A stretch of 64,000 bases of DNA from Litsea cubeba (Eukaryota > Streptophyta > Magnoliopsida > Laurales > Lauraceae), in the NCBI GenBank assembly GCA_012931725.1, contig CM022948.1, positions 62,363,222 through 62,427,221 on the forward strand, given 5' to 3'. Below, one piece after another: positions 38,901-50,900 of the stretch; the stretch's first letter is position 1, and each line of letters begins with the position of its first letter. The notes under the pieces were generated by a model. The model was given only the letters and a program-made list of their open reading frames with translations. It ran no database searches and was not told where the DNA came from. Both the position numbers and the translations under genes were made by a program.

Positions 38901-41900
38901 GAGTTTCTGTGGTTTTCTTCATTTGCATTAAACCCTAAAACATTGAGAACATAGGTTAGCCCAGTTGGTTAGATATCCCGTTTCTCACCCAATTTCCCAG
39001 GTTTCTCTCCATCCATGAGCAGAGTTCTCTCCTGGTGTGAGCAGGTTTCTCTCATGGATGGGGTTTCTCATGGGTCCTAGCCCCCTTTGATGGTACCAAA
39101 AGAAAATAATAAAAAAAATCCTTAGATCGTTTCTTAACAAAAACTAACACATATTACACCCAAAACATGGTCTCTGGTCTCTCATTCTATAACTGCTAAT
39201 TTTGAAGCCAGGAATGAGATGGAGGTCCTGCCTTCAAATCCCTTAAGGCCTTACCCGGTACATAGGGCTAGTGGGTGGTTCTATGTATCCGTGGGTTTAC
39301 CAATGATCAACCGAAGGGGGGTCGGCGGGTTCCCATGTTATCAAAAAAAAAAAAAAATTAGATGGTTAGAACTTAGCATCATCAAATTAAACTGATTCAT
39401 GAAAACCACAAATGATCCAAGATGAGACCCATCCCATGGATGATGAACTCTACAGTGTCATAACACAATAACGTGAGATAAAATGCTTGTCTATTATTAT
39501 TTTCCTATTACTATGATCGCTATTTATTTATTTAGACTAGTTTACTCAATGCTTACCAAAAAAAAAAACTTGTCCATTATTGAAAAGAGCACAAGCTAAT
39601 CTAACTACATTTGAAGAAATACAATAATACATACATAAAGTATATATTTAATCAGCATGTAGCAATATAAGGGGAAAAATCATGAGAAAGCCAGTACCTC
39701 GTTAGATGAGACCCTATTTCTGGAAGGAATTTCCATGTGATATGCTTGGGATGAGTCTCTGAATTCCCGAAAATCAGAAATATATGGGTCAATTACTCAA
39801 AATTCTTTGAAAGACAAATTTAAAGATACGTACTGAAAACTGAAGCAAGAACAGTCTTCCAACCTTTGCTTAGGTGTTTGGTGCTGAGATGAGTAATCCG
39901 GCCAAGATTGATCCCGAGTTTGTAAAGACTTGGTAATAGTAACCGAATTATGTGGGTGATTTGAGATTTGAGGATTTGACTCTTGCAGTATTCCAGCTGA
40001 AATGATAGAGACTATGAGTATAAGCTAGATATTCCAAAGTTCATTACTATTAGAATTCTGCTTTTTTAAGGCTGTTCAGATGTGAACACTAAACATCCAC
40101 TGGTTTTTGCGAGGGGATAGGAGGCAAACAATTTCTCTCAATCTCATCATAAGTTTCTCCTCCAAAATATAAAATTTGAAATTTCTTTTATCAATAATTC
40201 CCTATACCACAGGAGGAATCCTGAAACATTAATGATTTATTAAGCCATGGTGGTTAATTTCTGTACAAAACCAGTGGATTTTCAGAAATTTAAAACCACA
40301 GATTGCATAACAAAGAATTCCGCCTTTCTTTACCCTCCCTCATCACCCCTCTTTGCATGATCATGTGGACCATCCATTGCAACATGGTTCTTGTTTCACT
40401 TTCTTCCGTACAAAAAGATTTTTTGCCTTCCTGGAGACTTGAAGGACTGAAAGTCTCATTTTGCAAAAGATAAAAGGGTTCAATGTAACAATTCCAAAAA
40501 AAAAAAAAACTCATTTTACATGAATAACCCACAAAACGACAAGGAAAAGCTGATGTGGTGGTCCGGGGCAAACAAAATATTTTGCAAAAACAGTAAAAGG
40601 GGAAATTTTAGTAATCTTAACAAACATAGGACTAAATGAGGTAAAGTAAGCAAAGGAAACTTTGGATGTGCATACAAAGAAAGGACTCACTGTTTATTCG
40701 GCCAAGGACTTCTTTTCTCCTAACCTCTAGTTTCTCTTTTGTATCAGCAAGAGACTCAAAATGAGGAGCATATGAAACCTGTAATCGGTTTCCAAGGAAA
40801 ACATATTCATCTAATTTTCTTTTTGCAAACCTGCAGCAAGTAGGACATTGATTCAAAAACATTTAATTACGCATACAGATATTTATGACCTAGTAATAAG
40901 TTGGGAAAAGGGGAAGAAGAGACATTTTTAAGCCCGCGAGAATGAGGGAAAAGAAAAATAGGGGGCTAAAATCATATCGGATGTATAAAGAGAGATGCCT
41001 AAAATGTTTTCGTGAAGGAAATGACATTATATAGTGAAAGTGCTTAAGAGAATTTAGTTGGGTTGGGTTAGCTAGGCTCTTCAAACAGATATTAATAATA
41101 AAGAAAAGTTGCATCAATTATCATAAAAACAAAGGAGATATACAAAGTTGCATCAATTATCGTAAGATTAAAATTATGAGTTACACTATGAAACTATGGA
41201 AGAGAGTAATAAAGCAAAGACTTAAACAAAAGACCAAGATATTTGAAAATCAATTTGGTATCATACCAAAGAGGTCGACTATGGATGCTAATCTTCTCAT
41301 TTAGACAACAATAAAAAAAATTCTAAGATGATGCAGCGCCAATGAACCGTTCCAAGGATGCTCATGGTCCACATGTGGGACACAAGAAAGTTTACAGATT
41401 TTCTAATTTTATTTCTTTAATTAATTGTTATTAGTTGCTAAATCTATTTAATGAGTTGTAATTAGAGTACTTCCCAATTTTTTTAGTTTCTTAGTTTGAG
41501 TAGGAATCTTAGTCTCTACGTATGCTTTGTTTATTTGAATGGATTGTAGAAATTTAGATCTCAAACCTCAGATTTTGAATACTATCGTGGGTTTCTATCC
41601 CTTTGAGGTGCATCCACTTGTGCAAAAGTATTTGCGGAGACCATTATCGTGCTTTGGCACTTGTCACGCAAGCCCTAACCCTAGGGTCCTGCGTCAATTG
41701 GTATCAGAGCAAAGATCCAAATTGTTGCTAATCGCTGGCAAATCCCACCTATCCATTCCATTGCCTCGTTTCCCCCACCACCTATCGATCTTTGTACTTG
41801 CACCCATAGCCAATCACATCCCTAACAAACCCTGAACTCAACTCCACCTTCAAATCCTCAAATTTCCCAAAGTTCCCGAAACCTTGAAGTTGAAACCCCG

Positions 41901-44900
41901 TTGACCTACCCCCTATAACCCGAATCCCACACAATCCCAAAAGCCTTGCAGATGTAGAACTCTAGGGTTAGGGTCTGCATGAAAAGTGCTAGAGCACGAT
42001 AGAGGTCTCCGTGACCACACATGAGGACACACCTCTCAAAGGAACCAAAATCCCACAAATATCATTAAACTCTAAAGTTTTAGATTCAATCTCTACAATA
42101 TGAATATAATAACCAAAGCAAACTGACAAGCTAAGATTCCTAATCAAACTAGGAAACTAAAGAAATTGGAAACTATCCTAGTTACAACCAATAAATTAGA
42201 AAATAATTAAAGAAATAAAATTATAAAACTTCTAAACTTACTTGGGTCCCACATGGACCACGAGTCCCATTGCAACGGCTCATTAGACCACATCATTTCC
42301 CCAGGGTCGTAAAAAGAGTTCGACCTCAACTCAATTTTTTCTTTACGTTGCCTCTGTAAACAAGGTGTACTTGAAGCACTTCCTTTGTGACACTGGTCCT
42401 TTCTTTGGTGGTTCCAACTTTATAGGATGTGGCGTGACACGCTTTCTATCGTGAACAAACATGTATGTATTGTCGCGAATGCCATGAGTTTCATTCTTGT
42501 CATACATCCACGGTCGGCCTAATAGCATATCCATGCTTCAAAATTGCGGTCGCGGTCATCACATCATATCGCGGTTTGCGGTCATCGCAGTCCATCACGA
42601 TGATAAATTTTATATTACCCCAAATAATTTCAAAAAAATACCCAAAATTTTATATTACCCCAAATAATTTCAAAAAAATACCCAAAATTCCATAATATTC
42701 TAAAATGTTAGAAGACAATACTTTTTACCATTAGTAAACACTTTAAAGAAAACTATCTGTCCCCCCTAAGTCATGACATCCTGTATCATTGTCTTATCTG
42801 AAACTTTTTGTTATGAATTAAATAGGCCTACATGTATTTATTAATATAAGTTCAAATATCACAAATTTTACAGTATGCATTGCAAGCATAATTTTGAATT
42901 AATCATTAGTGTTAAACGCTGAAAGTCAAGAAACTATTAGTAGTATAGACGTATAGTACTCAATTACTTAATCACCAAGTAAAATGAGAATGAGTTTCAA
43001 CTTTCAAGTAACATTTACTACTACATCAAGATTAATTAATTAATTAAAACAGCGGAGTATGAACATAAGGGTATTGCGGTTGAGAAGGGAAGAAACCAGC
43101 ATTTAAGAATCCACCAAAATCTTGCAAATCACTTGAGTTTTGGTAAAAAAAAAAAAAAAAAACCTTAGGGTAAAGAAAGAATTGGAAAAAGAAGGGGAAA
43201 GAAAGTTTAAAAAAAAAAAAACATTGTCGACCGATACTTTGACTGTTATTTTCAAAATATCGGTCGTTAAAGACTGTTATAGACCATTATTTTCACTGTT
43301 TCTTTTATACCGTGACTGTTATGACCGGTATATTGTAAATAACATAACGATAAAGGCCGTTACCGTTTAAACCGTGAGTATATCACCACTACCCATTGGA
43401 AGCACATCACATCAAACCAAGGTTTAAAAAACCGGACTCGGGACCCGACTCGTTCATGGCCGAGTTCGAGTCGACTCGCCGAGTCGCAAGGGACTCGGCC
43501 GAGTCACATGATTCGAGTCCGAGTCCCATGCGACCCGACTCGGTTTGTGCCGAGTCCGAGTCGACTCGAATGATTTTTTAAACCATGCATCAAACTGAGA
43601 CCATAATCACCAATGACAAAAGTAACTTGACACGTATGTTGCACTAGCACTCGTCGCATGTCATTAACTATGGGACAACATAGGGGTGATAATGGTTGCA
43701 CACCTTTAGCTTCAATTGATCCACAAGAGCTTGGGATATAATGTTGCCAGAACTCACTCCGTCAACCACAATGGTGCAACCTTGTCCATCCATAGTACTT
43801 TTTAAACAAAAGATATCATTCCACAATCATTTCTTCTTAACAGTGGGTGTAATATCCTCGAGGACTATGAAAGTTTCACGTCCATCACCGTCAAGATCCT
43901 ATCCTCAAGATTTATTCCTCAGGATTTAATGTATCCACTTGCTCTGTCTCTTTACCCTTAGGATCATCCGGTGTATCTGGCCGATCACCTTCACCTTCTA
44001 TGAAGTTTATTTGTTTTGGACATTCAAATGATAGATGCCCAAGTTGATAACACTTGAAAACATGTGATCCTACTTCGACCTTTGGGTTTGGAAAGAACGC
44101 TTTTTTATTAAACAACCACTTGGATTAGGATCTTTCTTCAATAGAGGCTTTTGCGCAACCCATTTTGATGCATTAAGTTTTCGGGCTTGATGATATGCAA
44201 TATCCTCGGCCTTGATAGCGTGTTGGATTAGTTCATCAATGTTATCAAAATGTTGGAATGCAAGTATATGTTGGACGTCTATTCTCAACCCATGGAAATA
44301 TTGATCAACAGAAACATCGTTGGTTTCATTTAAATCACATCGAGCTTGCATTACCATAAACTCCTCTGAATATTCAATAATTGACCGAGGTCCTTGTTTT
44401 AGGGTTTGCTGATTTTAGGGTTCTTTTTGGTGTTCCTGCTTTGCTGTCTTTTGCTTTCAGTACTTGTCTCTTGTACTGTTTGCTTTATTTAATGAAAGTA
44501 CTCATTCAAAAAATATATATTCAACAATCGACCGAGGTCCTTGTTTTAAATCTTGGAAACTAGAATATAAATCTCAAGAGTAATTGATTGGAAGGAACTT
44601 ATGTTTCAAAAGATTTCTCATTTCTGTCCATATTTCAATGAGATCCATGTTTTGCACTCTCCTTTTATTTTGCAACTCGGCCCACCATATTGCAGCATAA
44701 TTGTGAAATCAAGTAGTGGCTGTTAATAACCATTTACACCAAAAGCTCGAGCTGTTAGTGAATGGCATAACAATGTATATCAACACCCCCTTTCAAATGG
44801 GAAGCCCTTCAAATTCGGAACCCAACAGACAGACCAAACAGAACAGACAGATAGAGGGGGGTTTGAACTCATGACCTCGGAACCCAACAGACAGACCAAA

Positions 44901-47900
44901 CAGAACAGACAGATGGAGGGGGGTTTTGAACTCATGACCTCTGGCTCTGATACAATGTTAATAACCAGTTACACCAAAAGCTCGAGTTGTCAGTGAACAA
45001 CACAACAATGTATATCAACAATGGCCAGGATGACTTTATCGTCCTCTATCATTGGTTCGCGTGTGACTGTGTGAGAATATTTCCGATTCACACTAAATCC
45101 ATAAATTCATCCGGTTTCAGTTTATCATCATATTTGTGCATCACAGAATTTAATTTCCAAATCTCGATCAACATTGTTCTGGATTTGATTTCATTGAGTC
45201 TAAATATTTTGCTCCATCATCTCGGCAATCTTTCGCAAGACAATCATTTTCTAAATTGGCTAATCTGGTGGTCATCCTTACAAGAGTTGCTTGGATTTGG
45301 TTGATCAATGTGGATAACTGAGCAGTTTGGGTTGTAAGTTCTTCTCTCAATCCCTCATGATTTTTGCTCGTATGCTCAAGTTGTCGGTTGATATTGAAAA
45401 CTTCTCCGGGTTGTGGGATAATACATACATGTTTGTTCACGGTGGAAAGCATGTCACACTACATCCTATTAAGCCAGAACCACCAAAGAAGGGACCAATA
45501 GCAAGTGCCATCAAAGAAGTGCTTCAAGTACACCATGTCTATGGAGGCAACATCAAGAAATATTGAGTTTGAGGTCGAACTCGTTTGCAAGCACCAATGA
45601 GCCGTTGCAAGGAGACTTGTGGTCCAAATGTGGGACCCAAGTTTAGAGATTTTCTAATATTATTTATTTAATGAATTGTATGGGCTGATAAATCTATTCA
45701 ATGAGTTGTAATTAGAGTTGTTTCCAATTTGTTTAGCTTCCCAGATTGAGTAAGAATCTTAGCTTCTAAGTTTGCTTTGTTTATTTATATACATTGTAGA
45801 GATAGATCTTAGACATCAGAATTTGATTAATATTTATGGGTGTCTATCCCTTTGAGGTGCGTTTTCATGTGTGAAAATCTCTGTGGAGACCATTATCGTG
45901 CTTCGGCACTTGTCACACAATCCCTAACCCTAGGGTCTTACGTCACGAGAGGAGAGGAAATTTTTTCATATAGTCTTCATCGATCTAGAGAAAACCTATG
46001 ATAAGGTGCGTAGAGATTTGATTTGAAAGGTTTTATGTAAAAGGAGTATCACAAAAGGTTTTATTGACACCATTAATGCCTGCAGGAAGTAGTGGTAACT
46101 AGTGTGAGAACTACCTATGGATAGACAAGTGAGCTTTTAGTGACCATAGGTTTGGGGTCCGCTTATGGATAAGTTAATTGCTCATATATCCAAAACGTAC
46201 TTTGGTGTATATGGTTTGCAAATGATATAGTGTTGATGGATGAATAGAGAGATAGCATGAATACGAAACTTGGGTGGGAGGCCTTAGAATCCAACGACTT
46301 TAAAATAAGTGATACAAAGATGGAATATATTTATGAGGCTCATATACGGCATGAATACAGTAGGGACACGCCGTAGACATGGTAGGGACACGGATCTTAC
46401 ATGTAAAAAATGAAGTATCGGATATTATACAACATGATATGTTGCCCAATTCGAAGTATCTGTGTATCATAGGAATATTTTAATTGCAACTTCAATGGGG
46501 ATGTATAGAGTGATGTAAAGCCTGTGGGTATTGAAGCTCGTGTGATGTAGTACGGGCTACTATTCCACTACTGGTCCCACCCAAAATAGTTTTGAAGATA
46601 TTTATTTTTTAGTAGCTTCCTAATTTTATTGTAATTAGGATTAGCATTCTGATTTATTTGGTTTCCTAGTTTGATTAGGATAGTTTCTATTATTAGATTA
46701 GGTTGTCTTAGGCCCTAAGTTTACTTTGCCTATTTATATTGCATTACAGAGATGATAATCTCAGATTTGGAGTTCAATAAAATTGGGATTTTCCCTTGGA
46801 GAGGTTGTTCCTCGTGTAAGAAATCTCTGCGGAGATAATTTGAGGTGTCTTTGACACGTGCTTCGGCATCTATGCAAGCCCTAACCCTAGGGCCTGCCTC
46901 AATTGGTATCGAACGATCATCACGATCAATCAACGTTGATTACCCCGACCCATCGTTCATCTTCCCTTCCGTTAGAACACAACCCGCTGCCACAACCCAA
47001 CCCCATCCTTCCGTCAAGCCTAGACCGCAGCATACCCAAACCCATTCACATCGGCAAACCCATTTACTCGATACACCGATCAGAGCCTATCCCATCCATA
47101 GCACCCATACCCAGTGTTCCACTCCACTCGTAAAACCCATCCAGTCCACCAACGACACAACCCCTGCCGATCTCCAAACTCCAAACCCCTGCCGCCCTCT
47201 CGGCCTGCCTAAACCGAAACCCAAAAACGCAAAACCCCATTATCCAATCGTCCCTCCCAGACACCTCTCCCTTTCCAGCGACCTTACCTCCTCCTCCACC
47301 CCTTCGGCCTACCGGAACCCATCCCAGATCTTAAAAAAAAAAAAAAAGAGCAAGAAGAAGAAGAAAGAGAAACAACACCGAGAGAATAGAAGGTTGTGTA
47401 CCTGGCACCCGTGTCCTTCAGCGCTGCATCTCTGCCTCGACTCCAGCCGCTAGCCACAGCGCCAGCTCCATCATCTTCTCTTCATCTTCGTTGGAGCAGT
47501 AAGCAAAAGGGAAGAGGAACCCTTTTCCTCTTCGTGCAGCGAAATCAAAGAGGGAGACTCACGTGCCCTCTGTGCCACCTGCCAACTTAAGTGTTATTGG
47601 GCTGGTTTCTAGTTCGGCCCATAGGTGGATCCGACCCATTTAATATTGAAGCCCAACTTGTTTTGAAGAGCCCAGCAGTATAAAAAAAAGAAAAAAAATT
47701 TTTCAGGCAGAGTGCAGACATCAGCACATCTGATCAACAACATATTTGACCAAGATCAACCGTTGCATCTTGTTTTCGCACTATTACAGCCTTCCGCCGT
47801 CAGATTTCAGATCCGTTTTCTATAGCGTGATCGTGGAGAGCAGATCTACACATCAGGTCAGTCAGAAATTTTAAATTTGCATTAAAAAAAAATGCCTCCC

Positions 47901-50900
47901 AAGAAGCAGATACAGTGGAGTCTTCCTCTCACAATGATGATGATTTGAGGGGAACCGTTGCGGAATTATCAGTAAAAGTTAATCAACTATCCGCAATGAT
48001 GGTTCAAATGCAAGGCACTCTTGCAAGGATTGAAACCCGATTAACTACCTTAGAAATTAATCGGCGTGAGGATAATCATCGAGATGATGGAGGACATTAT
48101 CGGAATCAACGAGATCCACATGCCATTAATGTTGATCGTGATTTGGGTATTAAACTCGTGATTCCTGAATATGATGGAAAATTGAAACCGGATGAATTCA
48201 TAGATTGGTTAGTGTGTGTTGAAAATATTTTTGCACACAAGCCAATGACGGATGGTCATAAAATTACACTGGTGGCAACTCGATTTCGTAATTATGCTGC
48301 AATATGGTGGGCCGAGTTGCAAAAGAAGAGAAGAAACCAACAAATTGACCCCGTTGACACATGGACCAAGATGAAAAATCTGTTGAAGCAAAAATTTCTT
48401 CCTGTCAATTACTCTAGAGATCTGCGTCCAAGTTTTCAGGATTTGAAACAAGGATCTAAGATGGTTGTTGAGTATTCAGAGGAGTTCATGACCATGCAAG
48501 CTCGTTGTAGTTTGAATGAAGATGATGATGTATTAGTCGACAGATACTTTAATGGTCTTACACTTGATATACAACATATCCTCACATTCAAGCATTTTGA
48601 TAATGTTGATGAGATTGTTCAGCATGCTATCAAAGCTGAGGGGATTGCAAATCATCAAGCCAGAAAACTTAATGCGTCTAAATGGTCTGCGCAAAAGACT
48701 CCATCAAAGTCAGATTTAAATCCAAATGCTAATTCCTCAGAAAAGTTTTCTTCCAAGTCTGAAGATCCAAACAGATTCACATGTTTTCATTGTAAGCAAA
48801 AGGGTCACCGTGCGTTTGAATGCCCAAAAAGAATAAATTTAATGAAAAGTGCACAAGAAGAACCGGAAACAAAAGATGTACCTAACAGTGAAGAATCCGA
48901 TGAAGCGGAGGAAATAGCAGCTGAAACAGATGGCGAACTTCTCTTGGTGCAACAAGAGTCTATACCCACTGTTGAAAAGAAATGGTTGCGGAAAAGTATT
49001 TTTCGTTCTACAGGTACAATACATGGGCAAAATTGTACAGTTGTGATTGATGGTGGAAGTTGTGAGAATATTATTTCTCAAACTCTTGTTGATCGCTTGA
49101 AGTTGAAGGTTTACAAGCACAATCGTCCCTACTTTGTCAAATGGCTAATGACAGGTGATGAAGCGCAAGTTCGACATACATGTCAGGTTACTTTTGCAGT
49201 TGGTAATGATTACAAAGATACAATTTGGTGCGATGTGCTACCAATGGATAGTGGCGATATTCTATTAGGTCGCCCATGGCTGTATGACAAGAATGGCACT
49301 CATGGGATGCGCAACAACACGTATACCTTCATGCACAATGGAAAGGAAGTTACTCTCCATCCCAAGAAACCAGAATCACCGAAGAAGAAATCTAGAGCCA
49401 ATTCTACAAAGGAAGTGCTTCACGTACATCATATATATAGAGGCAACTTGAAGAAGACCCGAGTTCGAGGTCGAACTCTTCTTTCAACCTGGGGGGAATG
49501 ATGTAGTACGGGCTACTATTCCACTACTGGTCCCACCCAAAATAGTTTTGTAGATATTTATTTTTTAGTAGCTTCCTAATTTTATTGTAATTAGGATTAG
49601 CATTCTGATTTATTTGGTTTCCTAGTTTGATTAGGATAGTTTCTATTATTAGATTAGGTTGTCTTAGGCCCTAAGTTTACTTTGCCTATTTATATTGCAT
49701 TACAGAGATGATAATCTCAGATTTGGAGTTCAATAAAATTGGGATTTTCCCTTAGAGAGGTTGTTCCTCGTGTTAGAAATCTCTGCGGAGATAATTTGAG
49801 GTGTCTTTGACACGTGCTTCGGCATCTACGCAAGCCCTAACCCTAGGGCCTGCGTCATCGTGGATACCACAAAGAGAGTCTTTGCTAGAATTTGGTTCTA
49901 CAATGACTAAAGATGGAGAGATTGAGGAGGATTCAAACAAATGATAAGAGATAGATGGTTAAAGTGGAGATTTTCGAAGTAGTTTATGATTGGCGCATAA
50001 CAACAAAATTAAAGGAAAAATTTTATAAGACAACAATTAGATAGGCTATGACTTACGGAGCAAAATGTTAACCAATTAGGAAACAACATATGTAAAATTG
50101 AGTGTAATAGAGAAGAGAATCTTGAGATGGATGTATGGTAGACCTAGAAAAAATGAATCATAAATGAGCATACTCGGGATCATTTAGGGGAAACATCAGT
50201 AAGTGCAAAATTAAGAGACATGTTTAAGATGGCTTAACATGTCCAGCCCAAGCGAATGGCAGCACCGTTGAGGAAAAGTTTATTTATGCAAGTTGATGCC
50301 CATAAAAGGAAAATGGGGAGGCCGAAGAGGACATGTATAGCAGATAGATCTGGAGAAGTGCAACCTGTCCGCGGATTGTGCCTAAAGATAGACTGAAATG
50401 GATAAGCAAAATATGTTTAGCTGACCCCAGCATAGGGAAAAGGCTTTGATTGTGATGATGAATTGATGTATACCTTCATAATTTCACAGAAGTCAAGATG
50501 TTACAGCTCAATGCCATTTAAATGTAGCAAATTTGGTCTATGGGATTGGTTGCAATTGCTGACTAGAATCAAAGAAAAAAATAGCTAGCAAAACGTAAGA
50601 CAACTAGTGTTGTCATGACATTGTAGCTGACAGAGCATGTATGCCTTCTCATCTCTAAAGCATTACATTAAAATACGTGCATGCTTTCATACTAAAAGCA
50701 TTCTAGAGAAATTCAATTTCTATCACCTGGCATTGCTGACCAATACAAATTTGATCCAGTAAACATCAGTAAAAGGCTCGCATTCCTCTGCATCCATAGG
50801 TTTACACCTGATGAGAGCAAAGGAAAAACAAATAAGAATCCAGAGACTAATTAGTTGTTTTGAGGAAAATAAAAATAAAAAGAAATGTTGGGCTAGATGC

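Larger units (their letters stand above)
42296..45400 (-). pseudogene. Antisense Gag-protease pseudogene broken by five insertions or gaps
   Basis: Minus-strand pieces follow the same order as the intact ORF at 47915-49501. Gag N-terminal coiled-coil is at about 45380-45168 (ELTTQTAQLSTLINQIQATL). Gag core is at 44720-44549 and 44401-44130 (QARCDLNETNDVSVDQYFHG, IKAEDIAYHQARKLNASKW). The zinc knuckle is near 44040 and the protease aspartate region near 43770. The C-terminal part is 43409-43377 then 42523-42343 (LLGRPWMYDKNETHGIRDNT). It is interrupted by a TRIM, a LINE tail and two hAT MITEs. Confidence 0.8.
41329..45945 (+). mobile_element. Old LTR element in the RTE LINE, itself carrying an antisense element
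   Basis: 5' LTR 41329-41696 (TGATGCAGCG...CTGCGTCA), primer-binding site TTGGTATCAGAGC from 41698, leader to about 41952, protease tail 45402-45581, 3' LTR about 45582-45945 (first bases and polypurine tract deleted). The LTRs are clearly diverged. Flanks TAAGA (left) and CGAGA (right) could be a target duplication decayed by CG-to-TA transitions. The middle is an antisense relative (41953-about 45400). It lies in RBM48 intron 3. Confidence 0.75.
46538..49862 (+). mobile_element. Non-autonomous gag-protease LTR retrotransposon (TR-GAG type)
   Basis: LTRs 46543-46901 and 49499-49857 (359 bp each) differ at five positions. Exact target duplication TCGTG at 46538-46542 and 49858-49862. The internal region is only 2,597 bp: a C-rich leader, then one Gag-protease ORF, with no RT, RNase H or integrase. 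Polypurine tract CTGGGGGGAA at 49489-49498. After the 5' LTR the primer-binding site reads TTGGTATCGAACG, matching initiator-Met only in its first bases. It must be mobilised in trans. It lies inside the RTE LINE in RBM48 intron 3. Confidence 0.93.

Noticed and set aside
38957..38977. Functional tRNA gene at the A-box-like sequence
   Set aside because: No cloverleaf can be drawn. The distant B box and poly(A) end point to a SINE.
45946..46030. VFIDLEKTYDKV as part of the adjacent LTR element's pol
   Set aside because: The motif is RTE-type LINE RT and continues exactly from the LINE piece ending at 41328, outside the LTR.
46845..47453. 202-codon plus frame in the gag-protease element leader
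   Set aside because: Proline/threonine/histidine-rich product of a C-rich leader. It begins inside the 5' LTR and has no domain.
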